From the NCBI RefSeq assembly GCF_009769385.1, contig NZ_ML775961.1, positions 186,001-250,000 of the forward strand: 64,000 nucleotides of DNA. Direction: 5' to 3'. Below are positions 25,852-35,071 of the stretch, one piece after another. A program made the position numbers and the translations under genes. Source of the stretch: Saccharothrix deserti (GTDB lineage: Bacteria; Actinomycetota; Actinomycetes; Mycobacteriales; Pseudonocardiaceae). Positions within the stretch are counted from its first letter, which is position 1, and every line of letters begins with the position of its first letter. The notes under the pieces are model-generated. The model did no database searches, was not told where the DNA came from, and saw only the letters and a list, made by a program, of their open reading frames with translations.

Positions 25852-27864
25852 ATGCGGGTCTCTCGGCGGTCATTAACGGCATCCGCGCTGATCAGCGCGC
25901 TGGTCGTGGTCGGTCTACCGGTGGCGGACGCGGCGCCGCAGCCGTACCTGGTCGGGCGGGGCATCTCCGACGTCACGGGCCCCGCCGCCGAGAACGGGAT
26001 GATGGGCTACTCGGCGTTCGACCAGAAGACCACCGGCGTGCACCAGCGCCAGCGCTCCCGCGCGTTCGTGGTGGTCGACCAGGCCAGCGGCAAGCGCGTC
26101 GTGTACGTCAACGCGGACCTGGCGATGATCTTCCGGGCGGTGCAGGAAGCGGTGCTGGCGAAGCTCCAGACCCGCTACGGCTCGCTCTACACCAGGGAGA
26201 ACGTGCTGCTCTCCGCCACCCACGCGCACGCCGGACCCGGCGGCTACTCGCACAACCTCGCCTACAACCTGTCGATCCTCGGCATGCAGCCGCAGACCTT
26301 GAACGCGATCACGGACGGCATCACGGAATCGGTCGTGCGGGCGCACGAAGACCTCAAACCGGGCGAGCTGTCCCTGGGACGCGGCGAGTTGACCGACGCC
26401 AGCGTGAACCGCTCGCGGGTCGCGTTCGAGCAGAACCCGGCGGCGGACAAGGCGTACTTCCCGCGGGCCATCGACCCCGCGATGACCGTGCTGCGGTTCC
26501 GGCAGAACGGCGCGGACGTCGGCGCGATCAGCTGGTTCGCCACCCACAACACGTCGCTGACGAACAAGAACACCCTGATCAGCCCGGACAACAAGGGTTA
26601 CGCGGCCTACCAGTGGGAGCACGACGACCGGGGCGTGCGGTACCTGGAGGACCGGCCCGGTTTCGTCGCCGCGTTCCCCAACACGAACGCGGGCGACATG
26701 TCGCCCAACCTCAACCTGCGCCCCGGTTCCGGGCCCACCGAGGACGAGGTCGAGAACACCCGCATCATCGGCGAGCGGCAGAACCGCAAGGCGCAGCAGG
26801 TGTTCGCCGGTCCGCAGACGCCGGTCACCGGGGGAGTGGACTACCGGATGCGGTTCGTGGACATGTCGGCGGTCGCGGTCGACGGCCGGTACACCACCGA
26901 CGGACGGCCGGGCACGACGTGTCCGGGCGTGGTCGGCGCGTCCACCATGGCGGGCAGCGTGGAGGACGGTCCGGCGATCCCCGGTTTCCGCGAGGGCATG
27001 ACGAGCCCGTGGAAGCAGCTGTTCGAGCCGCTGGACGTCGAGGTGCCGCAGTGGCTGCGGGACTGCCAGTACCCGAAGGCGTCGCTGGTGCCGACCGGTC
27101 TGGTGCGGGCCACGCCGAACGTGCTGCCGTTGCAGATCGTGAAGATCGGACCGCTGCACCTGGTCGCCGTGCCGGGTGAGGTGACGATCGTGGCCGGTCT
27201 GCGCATCCGGAAGGCGGTGGCCGCCGAGGCCGGCGTGCCAGTCGAGAACGTGCTGGTCCAGGGCTACGCCAACGACTACAGCCAGTACGTGACCACCCCG
27301 GAGGAGTACGACCTCCAGCAGTACGAGGGCGGCTCGACCCTGTTCGGCCGCAACACCCTGCCCGCCTACCAGCAGGAGTTCGCCAAGCTCGCCGCGTCCC
27401 TGCGCGCGGGCACGCCGCTCGCGCCGGGCGCGACGCCGGCCAAGCCGCCGTTCACCGAGATCAACCTCCAGACCGGGGTGGTGTTCGACGACAAGCCGTC
27501 GGGACGCGAGTTCGGCGACGTCCTCACCGAACCGGCCACGACCTACGCGCGCGGCCAGACCGCCACGGCGGTGTTCGTGACCGGGCACCCGAAGAACAAC
27601 CTGCACCGCAACGGCACGTTCCTCGAGGTCCAGCGCCTGGTCGGCGGCCGGTGGACTCGGCACGCCGACGACGGCGACTGGTCAACCCGGTACCGCTGGC
27701 AGCGCGAGGGCGTGGCGAACTCGAACGCCACGATCACGTGGACGATCCCCGCGGACACCCTGGCGGGCACGTACCGCATCGTGCACCACGGCGACTGGAA
27801 GAACGGCTGGACCGGCGCGATCACCCCGTTCACCGGCACGACCAGGACGTTCACCGTCGGTTAG
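25852..27864 (+). CDS. Secreted neutral ceramidase
   Basis: A 670-residue secreted amidase that cleaves the N-acyl bond of ceramide. A signal peptide is clear: RVSRRS, a hydrophobic run, then a cleavage site after VADA near residue 27. The zinc-binding SATHAHAGPGGYSHN lies near residue 125, and NTNAGDMSPN near residue 280 carries the family nucleophile Ser (GDxSPN). A C-terminal Ig-like domain ends at HHGDWKNGW. ATG 25852 has GGGGAG five bases upstream; GTG 25846 is possible. The stop overlaps the stop of the convergent DUF6098 gene. A role in lipid scavenging is inferred from the family. Confidence 0.9.
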   Translation: MRVSRRSLTASALISALVVVGLPVADAAPQPYLVGRGISDVTGPAAENGMMGYSAFDQKTTGVHQRQRSRAFVVVDQASGKRVVYVNADLAMIFRAVQEAVLAKLQTRYGSLYTRENVLLSATHAHAGPGGYSHNLAYNLSILGMQPQTLNAITDGITESVVRAHEDLKPGELSLGRGELTDASVNRSRVAFEQNPAADKAYFPRAIDPAMTVLRFRQNGADVGAISWFATHNTSLTNKNTLISPDNKGYAAYQWEHDDRGVRYLEDRPGFVAAFPNTNAGDMSPNLNLRPGSGPTEDEVENTRIIGERQNRKAQQVFAGPQTPVTGGVDYRMRFVDMSAVAVDGRYTTDGRPGTTCPGVVGASTMAGSVEDGPAIPGFREGMTSPWKQLFEPLDVEVPQWLRDCQYPKASLVPTGLVRATPNVLPLQIVKIGPLHLVAVPGEVTIVAGLRIRKAVAAEAGVPVENVLVQGYANDYSQYVTTPEEYDLQQYEGGSTLFGRNTLPAYQQEFAKLAASLRAGTPLAPGATPAKPPFTEINLQTGVVFDDKPSGREFGDVLTEPATTYARGQTATAVFVTGHPKNNLHRNGTFLEVQRLVGGRWTRHADDGDWSTRYRWQREGVANSNATITWTIPADTLAGTYRIVHHGDWKNGWTGAITPFTGTTRTFTVG

Positions 27865-28298
27865 CTCTCGCGGTCGAGGGGACCCCAGTCGGTGTCGGCG
27901 TGCTCCTCGACCAAGTGTTCGCACTCAGTCATCACCTCGTCGGAAATCCACCCGACCGGGTGACGGCACTGGACGAGGGGCTCGTTGTCCGGCCCGCGCC
28001 CGACCTCCTCCCCCTCCAGCACCCACGGTCGAACGCCCGGCCCACGGCGTTCCCGCAGGTGGCGGTAGTCGTGCAGGCGTCGGGCCACCCACAACCGCAG
28101 CGGCCGGTCGCCCCACCACGGCTCGGCCGCCAGAGGGTTGGCGGACAGACCGGGCAGCTGCCCACCGGTCAACCCGTCCCGGCTGCTCCGCCCGCCGTCC
28201 GCCTCAGGACCACGTGACCAGCGCACGAACAACTCGTGCGCGGGCGACCGGTCCTCGATCAGCGCGACGAGGTCGTCGAGGTCGGCGAAGGTGCGCAT
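27861..28298 (-). CDS. DUF6098-like protein
   Basis: A 145-residue cytoplasmic protein of unknown function. The strings [35 protein letters not shown] and RGPDNEPLV fit the actinobacterial DUF6098 family as I recall it; no enzyme motif is evident. ATG 28298 is 49 bases from the divergent FAD-Rieske gene (ATG 28348), so the two promoters must overlap. The 3' end overlaps the ceramidase stop by three bases, tail to tail. Confidence 0.75.
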   Translation of the reverse strand: MRTFADLDDLVALIEDRSPAHELFVRWSRGPEADGGRSSRDGLTGGQLPGLSANPLAAEPWWGDRPLRLWVARRLHDYRHLRERRGPGVRPWVLEGEEVGRGPDNEPLVQCRHPVGWISDEVMTECEHLVEEHADTDWGPLDRES

Positions 28299-28347
28299 GG
28301 GCCTGGGTTGCCCCGGAGGCCGTGGTTCGAACGCGAACAGCCTGGGT

Positions 28348-29868
28348 ATGAGCTTTAGCATGACGGAAGCGACCACGACGGCCCGACACTCGCTGTGGTC
28401 GGAGGCGATACCGCACGGCCGGTTCCCCGTGCTCACCGGCCAGACGACCGTGGACGTCGCGGTCGTCGGTGCGGGCATCACCGGGGTCACCACGGCGTTG
28501 CTGCTCAAGCGCGAGGGTCTGCGGGTGGCGCTCGTGGAGGCCGACCGGGTGGGCAGCGGGGTGAGCGGCAACAACACCGCCAAGGTCACCGCGCTGCAGT
28601 CCACTGTGTACTCCCGGATCGAGCGCAAGCACAGTGCCGAGGCGGCGGCCGACTACGCCACCGGCAACGCGGCCGCCGTCGAGCGGGTGGCGGCGCTGGT
28701 GTCCGAAGAGGGCATCGAGTGCGACCTGCGGCGGATGCCCGCTTACACGTTCGCGTTCACCGAGGACGAACTGCCCGCCGTCGAGAAAGAGGGCACCGCC
28801 GCGATCACGGCGGGCCTGCCGGTGTCACGCGATCGCGGTGAGCTGATGGGCGTGTCGTTCCCGGTGGCGGGCGCGGTGCGGTTGGACGACCAGTTGGCGA
28901 TCCACCCGGTGAACTACGTGCGCGGCCTCGCGGAGGTCGTGGACGGCGACGGGAGCCGGATCTACGAGGGCAGCCGGGTGCTGGGCGTCGACGACGGCGC
29001 GCCGTGCCGCGTCCACACCGACCGCGGCACGGTCGTCGCCGGACGCGTCGTGATCGCCACGCACTACCCGATCCTGGACCGGGGCCTGTACTTCGCGCGG
29101 TTGGAGCCGACGCGCTCCTACTGCGTGGCCGCGAGGCTGCGGTCCGGCACGCCGCCGACCGGTCTCGCGATCAGCACGGGCAGCAGGTCGTGGTCGCTGT
29201 CGAGGTCCGGTGACCTGCTGATCGTCGCCGGGCGCGGCCACCCGACCGGATCGTCCGCAGGCGACCCGTACGCCGAGCTGGCCGCGTTCGCCCGCGAGCA
29301 CTGGGACGTCGCTGAGGTGACCCACCGCTGGTCCGCCCAGGACCCGACGTCCTACGACAACCTGCCGATGATCGGCCCCTACACACCCGGCTCGACCACG
29401 TTGTACGGCGCGACCGGGTTCATGAAGTGGGGCCTGAGCAACGGCACCATGGCCGCGGACCTGCTGACCGACCTGGTCGTGGGCCGGGACAACCGGCTGG
29501 CGGAGCGGTTCAGCCCCCACCGGCTCACCCTGGGCGCCACCCCGAAGTTGGCCAAGCTGAACGTGAAAGTGGCCGTGGACCTGGTCGGCGACCGGCTGAA
29601 GCCGGCCGAGGTCGAGTCGGTCGCGGACGTCCCGCCCGGCGAGGCGCGGGTGGTGCGCGACGGCGTGGGCAAGGCCGGTGTGTACCGCGACGACGCGGGC
29701 GGCGTTCACGGCGTGTCGTTGCGCTGCACCCACCTCGGCTGCCTGGTCCGATTCAACTCCGCCGAGCACAGCTGGGACTGCCCGTGCCACGGGTCGCGGT
29801 TCGACGTGGACGGCGCCGTGCTCGAAGGCCCGGCGACCAAGCCCCTGCCAAGGCGTGATCCGGCCTGA
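28348..29868 (+). CDS. FAD-dependent oxidoreductase with C-terminal Rieske [2Fe-2S] domain
   Basis: About 506 residues. An N-terminal DAO-type FAD domain has [21 protein letters not shown] near residue 37. A C-terminal Rieske domain has CTHLGC and CPCHGSRF at about 462-485, giving the two Cys-x-His pairs that hold the iron-sulfur cluster. The fusion is a known type: amine or amino-acid oxidases in which the cluster takes electrons from FAD. The start may be ATG 28348 or ATG 28360; neither has a strong ribosome site. It leads a run of overlapping redox genes (YbdK-like ligase, then a diiron protein), which suggests stress or thiol metabolism rather than catabolism. Confidence 0.88.
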   Translation: MSFSMTEATTTARHSLWSEAIPHGRFPVLTGQTTVDVAVVGAGITGVTTALLLKREGLRVALVEADRVGSGVSGNNTAKVTALQSTVYSRIERKHSAEAAADYATGNAAAVERVAALVSEEGIECDLRRMPAYTFAFTEDELPAVEKEGTAAITAGLPVSRDRGELMGVSFPVAGAVRLDDQLAIHPVNYVRGLAEVVDGDGSRIYEGSRVLGVDDGAPCRVHTDRGTVVAGRVVIATHYPILDRGLYFARLEPTRSYCVAARLRSGTPPTGLAISTGSRSWSLSRSGDLLIVAGRGHPTGSSAGDPYAELAAFAREHWDVAEVTHRWSAQDPTSYDNLPMIGPYTPGSTTLYGATGFMKWGLSNGTMAADLLTDLVVGRDNRLAERFSPHRLTLGATPKLAKLNVKVAVDLVGDRLKPAEVESVADVPPGEARVVRDGVGKAGVYRDDAGGVHGVSLRCTHLGCLVRFNSAEHSWDCPCHGSRFDVDGAVLEGPATKPLPRRDPA

Positions 29869-30956
29869 TGACGGTGGGCGTCGAGGAGGAATTCCTCCTC
29901 GTGGACCCGTCGACCCGTCGCCCGGTGCCCCGCGCGGCGGACGTTCTGGCACGCGTGGGCGCGCTGCCGCCGGGCGCGGAAGTCCACCGTGAGCTGAGCG
30001 GCACGCAGGTGGAGTTCGCCAGCGGTGTGTGCGATGACCTGGACGAATTGCGCGACCAGCTGACAGCCGGTCGGCGCACGTTGGCCGGCGCCGCTCACGC
30101 CGAGGGCGTGCGGCTGCTCCCGTCCGGGTCGCCGCCGCTCGCCGACCCGGAACCGCGGTTGAGCGCGGGGGAGAGGTTCGAGCGGATCGAGTCGGTGTAC
30201 CGCGGCCAGGTGAGCGGGTACCAGTGCTGCGGTTGCCACGTGCACGTCGGCGTGCCCGACCGGGAGACGGCCGTGCACGTGGTCGACCACCTGCGGCCGT
30301 GGCTGCCGACGCTGCTCGCGCTGGGCGGGAACTCGCCGTTCGACCGGGGCCGCGACACCGGCTACGCGAGCTGGCGGATCATGGACCAGTCGGGGTTCCC
30401 CGGCTCGGGCGTGCCGCCGCTCTTCCGAACGGCTGCCGAGCACGACGCGCGGGTGGCCCGGCTGGTGGACTGCGGGGTGCTGGTGGACGCCGCCATGACG
30501 TTCTGGCTGGCCCGGCCGTCACCGCGGTACCCGACCGTCGAGGTGCGCGTCGCCGACACCGCGGCGACGGTGGACGACGCCGTGCTCCAAGCCGGTCTGA
30601 CCAGGGCTCTCGTGGACACGGCGCGATCCGCCGGAACCGCGCCGGAACCGGACGACCAGGTGTTGGCGGCGGCGGTGTGGTCGGCGGCCCGGTACGGGCT
30701 GTCCGGACCGGGCGTGGACCCGGTCGTCGCACGTCAGGTGCCTGCGCTCGAGCTGGTGGAGGCGTTGCTGGAGCACGTGTCCGACGCGTTGGGTGACGAC
30801 CGCGATCACATCCGGTCGCTGGTACGCGATGTGCTGGTCGACGGCACGGGCGCGCAACGACAGCGCCGGGCCGGATCACCGGAGGCCGCGGTCGACCTGC
30901 TTACGTGCGCCTCGACCGGCGTGCGCCTCGACGGAACGGGTAACCCCACGTCATGA
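29868..30956 (+). CDS. YbdK-family carboxylate-amine ligase (glutamate-cysteine ligase-like)
   Basis: A 362-residue member of the GCS2 family, which forms gamma-glutamyl or similar amide bonds using ATP. TVGVEEEFLLVD at the start, ELSGTQVEFAS near 43-53, and CGCHVHVGVPD near 125 are family signatures of the glutamine-synthetase-like fold. Its ATG shares a base with the upstream stop (TGATG) and its own stop overlaps the next start (ATGA). Actinomycetes use mycothiol rather than glutathione, so the true substrate of YbdK proteins is uncertain; the redox neighbours suggest a thiol or protective amide. Confidence 0.88.
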   Translation: MTVGVEEEFLLVDPSTRRPVPRAADVLARVGALPPGAEVHRELSGTQVEFASGVCDDLDELRDQLTAGRRTLAGAAHAEGVRLLPSGSPPLADPEPRLSAGERFERIESVYRGQVSGYQCCGCHVHVGVPDRETAVHVVDHLRPWLPTLLALGGNSPFDRGRDTGYASWRIMDQSGFPGSGVPPLFRTAAEHDARVARLVDCGVLVDAAMTFWLARPSPRYPTVEVRVADTAATVDDAVLQAGLTRALVDTARSAGTAPEPDDQVLAAAVWSAARYGLSGPGVDPVVARQVPALELVEALLEHVSDALGDDRDHIRSLVRDVLVDGTGAQRQRRAGSPEAAVDLLTCASTGVRLDGTGNPTS

Positions 30957-31948
30957 CCACTGTGGACCCGACCGTCGACCAGGCCGTGCTGCCGACCCCG
31001 CGCGGTCCCCTGTCCGCCGTCGTGATCGACGCCCTGCGCGCCGACCCGCCGGCCGACCTGCCGTCGCGGGTGTCGGCGGACCCGTACGGCGAGGACCTGC
31101 AACTGGCCCTGCACGTGTGCTACGAGCTGCACTACCAGGGCTTCGCGGGCGTGTCGGACGACTGGGAGTGGAACCCGGAACTCCTGCGGTTCCGCACCGC
31201 ACTGGAACGGGTGTTCCTCGGTGCTCTGCGCGCCGACGTGCCCGGCGGCGCGGACATCGCCGGCGTGCTGGACGAACTGCTGGTCGAGCCGGTCGACGGC
31301 GTCGGCGTGAGCCACTACCTCAAGGACGAGGGGGAGTGGTGGCAGATGCGCGAGTACCTGGCGTTGCGGTCGATCTACCACCTCAAGGAGGCCGACCCGC
31401 ACGCGTGGGTGATCCCGCGCCTGCGCGGCCCGGCGAAGGCGGCGCTGGTGGCCGTGGAGTTCGACGAGTTCGGCGGCGGGCGTGCCGACCGGATGCACTC
31501 GCGGCTGTTCGCGGACCTACTCGTCGGCGCCGGTCTGCACGACGGATACCTGCACTACCTGGAACACGCGCCCGCCGAGACGCTGGCCACGGTGAACCTG
31601 ATGTCGCTGTGCGGGCTGCACCGGTCGTTGCGCGGGGCACTGGTGGGGCACTTCGCCGCCGCCGAGATCACCACCGCGCCCAGTGCCGCGCGGATGGCGA
31701 AGGCGTTGGAGCGACTGGACGCGCACCCCGACTGCGTGGAGTTCTTCACCGAGCACATCGAGGCGGACGCGGTGCACGAGCAGGTGATGCGCCGGGACGT
31801 GATCGGCGACCTGCTGGCCCGTGAGCCGGAGCTGACCGAGTCCGTCGTGTTCGGCGTGCAGGCCACGGAGTTGTTGGAACAACGCCTGGGCGACCACCTG
31901 TTGAACGCGTGGAAAGAGGGGCGGACGGCGCTGCGCCTGCCCCTCTGA
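30953..31948 (+). CDS. Iron-containing redox enzyme family protein (heme-oxygenase-like diiron fold)
   Basis: A 331-residue helical protein. HVCYELHYQGFAGVSDDWEW (residues about 43-62) and FFTEHIEADAVHEQV near 265-280 supply Glu, Asp and His residues arranged like the metal ligands of heme-oxygenase-like diiron oxidases (the UndA/SznF superfamily). Members cleave C-C bonds, oxidise N or desaturate lipids; the substrate here is unknown. It overlaps the YbdK-like gene and faces the convergent CDGSH gene 26 bases away. Confidence 0.82.
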   Translation: MTTVDPTVDQAVLPTPRGPLSAVVIDALRADPPADLPSRVSADPYGEDLQLALHVCYELHYQGFAGVSDDWEWNPELLRFRTALERVFLGALRADVPGGADIAGVLDELLVEPVDGVGVSHYLKDEGEWWQMREYLALRSIYHLKEADPHAWVIPRLRGPAKAALVAVEFDEFGGGRADRMHSRLFADLLVGAGLHDGYLHYLEHAPAETLATVNLMSLCGLHRSLRGALVGHFAAAEITTAPSAARMAKALERLDAHPDCVEFFTEHIEADAVHEQVMRRDVIGDLLAREPELTESVVFGVQATELLEQRLGDHLLNAWKEGRTALRLPL

Positions 31949-31974
31949 CCTCTGACCAAGAACGGCAAGAACGG

Positions 31975-32166
31975 TCAGCGGCGTTTGCGGTGGCTCGTGT
32001 CGCACAGCGGGTAACGCTTGCTGCGGCGGCACGCGCACACCGCGACGACGAACCGGTCCGAGCACACCACCGTCCCGTCGTCCAGCCGCAACTCGACCGG
32101 CCCCTCCACCAGGACGGGGCCGCCGGGCACGACGGTCACCACTCGCGCGTCACGCGGCGTCGGCAC
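31975..32166 (-). CDS. CDGSH-type iron-sulfur protein
   Basis: A 63-residue protein whose C-terminus has CACRRSKRYPLCDTSH, the three-Cys, one-His ligand set of CDGSH/mitoNEET [2Fe-2S] proteins, with Thr in place of the usual Gly. The N-terminal half forms the typical short strand region (PGGPVLVEGPVEL). It overlaps the end of the HemK2-like methyltransferase gene by 17 bases on the same strand, so they are co-translated. The cluster probably serves electron transfer with the convergent diiron and FAD-Rieske enzymes. Confidence 0.88.
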   Translation of the reverse strand: MPTPRDARVVTVVPGGPVLVEGPVELRLDDGTVVCSDRFVVAVCACRRSKRYPLCDTSHRKRR

Positions 32167-32797
32167 GGATCACCACCAGCTCCTCGTGTTCCTGGCCGTC
32201 CTCGATGAGCCCGCGCCGGGCCAACCACCCGGCCCGCTCACGCATGACCGGCCCGAACGGCACCGTGCGGCGGGCCACCACCGAAGCCTTCAACCCACCG
32301 CCGCGCAACTGCCGCAGGGTGAGGTCCGAATCGCACAGCGACGAGTGCACGACGAGCCCGATGCCCTTCGCCGCCAACAACAACGGCATCACCGCGCATA
32401 ACCGGTCGAGCACGGAACGCCCTTCCGGCCCCGCGTCCCACGCCCGCGCACGTCCTCGTTCCGGCACCGACGCGCTGGGCACGTAAGGCGGGTTGGCCGT
32501 GACGACGTCGAACTCGCCGTCGCCGACGAGATCACCGAAGTCGCCGTTGCGCACGCGTACCCGGAGGCCGCGCATTCGAGCGTTGAGCCAGGTGGTGAGG
32601 AGAGCACGTCGACACAGGTCGACCGCCGTGACCTCACCCGCACCGCCGAGGCCAGCGGCGACCGCCAACGCACCGGTTCCGGTGCACACGTCCAGCACCC
32701 GCCCGCCACGCGGCATCCCCGCGTCCGTCAACGCCTCGGCCAGCAGCCACGTGTCCTCCTGGGGCCGGTACACGCCCGGCGGTCTCCACAACCACAT
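32150..32797 (-). CDS. HemK2/MTQ2-like SAM-dependent methyltransferase
   Basis: A 215-residue class I methyltransferase. SAM motif I is VLDVCTGTGALAVAAG near residue 38, and the NPPY motif (ANPPYVPSA, near 105) marks enzymes that methylate amide or amino nitrogen of proteins or nucleic acids. The start is WRPPGVYRPQEDTWLLAEA-like, as in HemK2/MTQ2 proteins that modify release-factor-type Gln. ATG 32797 gives the right length. The true release-factor PrmC would be longer. It is followed by the overlapping CDGSH gene. Confidence 0.83.
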   Translation of the reverse strand: MWLWRPPGVYRPQEDTWLLAEALTDAGMPRGGRVLDVCTGTGALAVAAGLGGAGEVTAVDLCRRALLTTWLNARMRGLRVRVRNGDFGDLVGDGEFDVVTANPPYVPSASVPERGRARAWDAGPEGRSVLDRLCAVMPLLLAAKGIGLVVHSSLCDSDLTLRQLRGGGLKASVVARRTVPFGPVMRERAGWLARRGLIEDGQEHEELVVIRADAA

Positions 32798-32903
32798 AGG
32801 ACAGTGGTTCCCAGCGTTTTGTACCGCAAACGAACGGACTTCCGAGGAATGGAAGGCAAAGAACGGGGAATCCTCCTGTACCTGACAGGGAGGTCGGATA
32901 GGC

Positions 32904-33659
32904 GTGGTCCAGGCGACACGTGCGGTGGCCCGGGAACAGGTGCTGGTGGCGATGCTCGGCATCCCCCGCCTGCTGGCCCACCCTGCGTGGCGCGGCGCCG
33001 ATCCCGGTGAAGGCCGCGGCCTCGGTGTCCTGCTGGTGCCGGGTTTCGGCTTCGGCGACCGGAGCCTGCACCTGACCGGCAAGTGGCTCCGCAAACGCGG
33101 TTACGTCCCGATCGGAGCACGCATCGGCCTGAACGTGGGCTGCACGACCGCACTGGTCGAACGCCTGGAACGCCGTCTGGAGGCGCACGCCGAGGCGACC
33201 GGCGACCGGGTCGTCCTGTTCGGGCAGAGCCGCGGCGGCGGGCTGGCCAGGATCCTGGCGGTGCGCAGGCCGGAGTTGGTGCGTGGCCTGGTGATGCTCG
33301 CGAGCCCGGTGCTGGACCAGTTGGGCGCGCACCCCAGCGTGCTCCGCGTGGCGCGGAAGCTGGCCCGACTGTCCGCGGCGGGCGTTCCGGGCCTGTTGGA
33401 CGAGGACTGCTTCACGGGCGCGTGCTACGACACGAACTCCGCCGGGTTGGCCACGCCGCTGAAGGTGCTGGCCATCGCGGTGTTCTCCCGCAACGACGCC
33501 ATCGCGCCGTGGGAGCTGTGCGCCGATCCGTGCGCGGACTGCGTCGAGGTGAGCAGCTCGCACACGGGCATGGCGCTGGACCCGGAGGTGTACCGGCTCC
33601 TCGCGCCGCGCTTGGCCGCTTGGGCGCGGAGCAAGGAACCGGTGTCCGTGGCCGGCTGA
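32904..33659 (+). CDS. Alpha/beta-hydrolase (lipase/esterase-like)
   Basis: A 251-residue hydrolase. The nucleophile elbow is FGQSRGGGLAR near residue 111 (GxSxG). An oxyanion-type strand VLLVPGFGFGD lies near 42, a likely catalytic Asp follows in VFSRNDAIAPW, and the His is in SSSHTGMALD. GTG 32904 has GGGAGG about ten bases upstream. There is no clear signal peptide. The sequence resembles triacylglycerol-lipase-like proteins of actinomycetes; substrate unknown. It is convergent with the cysteine operon. Confidence 0.83.
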   Translation: MVQATRAVAREQVLVAMLGIPRLLAHPAWRGADPGEGRGLGVLLVPGFGFGDRSLHLTGKWLRKRGYVPIGARIGLNVGCTTALVERLERRLEAHAEATGDRVVLFGQSRGGGLARILAVRRPELVRGLVMLASPVLDQLGAHPSVLRVARKLARLSAAGVPGLLDEDCFTGACYDTNSAGLATPLKVLAIAVFSRNDAIAPWELCADPCADCVEVSSSHTGMALDPEVYRLLAPRLAAWARSKEPVSVAG

Positions 33660-33662
33660 CCC

Positions 33663-33735
33663 ACCGCGAGAACCACCCACCGCGAGCTACCCCACCGCAG
33701 GCTGAGCTACCGCAGGCTGAGCTACCGCGACGGCG
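33663..33735. repeat. Degenerate tandem repeats between convergent genes
   Basis: The stretch is built of related units ending CCACCGCGAG or CTACCGCAGG. The clearest is a 15-base unit, GGCTGAGCTACCGCA, present twice in tandem at about 33703-33732. It runs into the last codons of the cysteine-desulfurase-like gene. Its origin may be slippage, and a weak terminator role is possible. Confidence 0.5.
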
Positions 33736-35071
33736 GCACGTGGAGGCGGGAGCCGGTGGCCTCCGTGCTCGGCCACCACGCGCCATTCTCCGCGACGTAG
33801 TACAGGCGCGGCCCGATCTCGCTGATCGTGCGGATCGCGTCCACCAGGCGGTCGACGTGGTCCACCCCGATGCCCAGCCCCAGGCTGGCGCGGACGGCCG
33901 GGCGTTCGCGGGACAGGTGACGTGCCAGCGGTTGGGCGCAGAAATCGCCGTGCCGGACACCGATGCCGTACTCCACCGACAGCGCCGTCGCCAGGAGCGC
34001 CGAATCGACACCGTCCACGGTGAACGCGACCATCGCCACCCGTTCGCTGGTCGCGCCGAACAACGACACCTCGACCACTTCCGGGATCTCCGCCAACCCC
34101 GTCCGCAACCTGTTCAGCAGCACCGATTCGTACGGCATCACCGAGTTCCACGCCGACCGGAGCGTCTGGCAGGCCGCCGCCAACGCGACCGCGCCCACCA
34201 CGTTCGCCCCGCCCGCCTCGTGCCGCACCGACCCGGACGCCCACGTCACGCTGCCGTCGCCGACGTCCACCGTGGCGCCGCACCCGGCCAGGTGCGGACG
34301 TGCCCGCGCCAGCCAGTCCGGCCGACCCGCCAGCACGCCGATCCCGAACGGCGCGTACATCTTGTGCCCGCTGAACGCCACGTAGTCGACGTCCAGCCCG
34401 GCGATGTCGATCGGCTGGTGCGCGGCCAACTGCGCCGCGTCCACCGCGATCCGCGCGCCGTGCCGACGGCACAACGCGACCACGTCCTCCAACGGCATCA
34501 GCTCGCCGGTCACGTTCAGCACCGCGCTCACCGCCACCAGCACCGAGCCGCCGAGCGTCCGCAGCGCCTCGTCCAACGACGTCAGCATGTCCTCCACGGA
34601 GGACGGGATCGGCAGCCGGTGCACGTTCTGCCACGGCAGCAGCAGAGCGTGGTGCTCGCTCGAGAACACCACCACCGTCGTCCCGTCGGGCACGGCCATC
34701 GCCAGCAGCTTCACCGCGTCGGTCGTGTTGCGGGTGAACACCAGGTAGTCGTCGTCCCGGCAGCCCACGAACCCGCGCACCACCCGTCTCGCCTCTTCGA
34801 AGCGGGCGGTGGACATCGCGGACAGCGTGCCGGAGCCCTCGTGGGCGCTGGCGTACCAGGGCAGGAACGCCTGCGCGGCCTCGGCGACGGCGACCATGCA
34901 CGGCGCGGTGGCGGCGTGGTCGAAGTTCGCGAACGACGCCGTCGCGCCGGAACCCAACGGCACCTGGAGGTCCGCACCCAGTACGGCGGGCAGCACGGAT
35001 CGCGCGCCCTCGGTGGGCCGGTGCTGTGCGAACGGCCGGACCGTCCGGTCCGCGTCCAGGAACAGGGTCAC
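33722..35071 (-). CDS. Class V aminotransferase, cysteine desulfurase-like
   Basis: A 449-residue PLP enzyme. The PLP Lys is in YVAFSGHKMYAPFG (near 240-250) and the cofactor-holding Asp-x-x-x-His-like region is RIAVDAAQLAAHQP. A C-terminal RHGDFCAQPLARHL keeps the Cys that cysteine desulfurases (SufS type) use to take sulfur as persulfide. The N-terminus FANFDHAATAP matches the usual substrate-site start. The GTG at 35071 overlaps the cysteine synthase stop (GTGA). It completes an operon that makes cysteine from serine and can then mobilise its sulfur; no Fe-S assembly scaffold is nearby, so the sulfur acceptor is unknown. Confidence 0.85.
   Translation of the reverse strand: MTLFLDADRTVRPFAQHRPTEGARSVLPAVLGADLQVPLGSGATASFANFDHAATAPCMVAVAEAAQAFLPWYASAHEGSGTLSAMSTARFEEARRVVRGFVGCRDDDYLVFTRNTTDAVKLLAMAVPDGTTVVVFSSEHHALLLPWQNVHRLPIPSSVEDMLTSLDEALRTLGGSVLVAVSAVLNVTGELMPLEDVVALCRRHGARIAVDAAQLAAHQPIDIAGLDVDYVAFSGHKMYAPFGIGVLAGRPDWLARARPHLAGCGATVDVGDGSVTWASGSVRHEAGGANVVGAVALAAACQTLRSAWNSVMPYESVLLNRLRTGLAEIPEVVEVSLFGATSERVAMVAFTVDGVDSALLATALSVEYGIGVRHGDFCAQPLARHLSRERPAVRASLGLGIGVDHVDRLVDAIRTISEIGPRLYYVAENGAWWPSTEATGSRLHVPPSR

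Noticed and set aside
30953-32166. Idea that the diiron protein and CDGSH protein are part of the NRPS cluster
   Set aside because: They lie 8 kb past the cluster border among unrelated genes and beside typical chromosomal families; no assembly-line feature links them.
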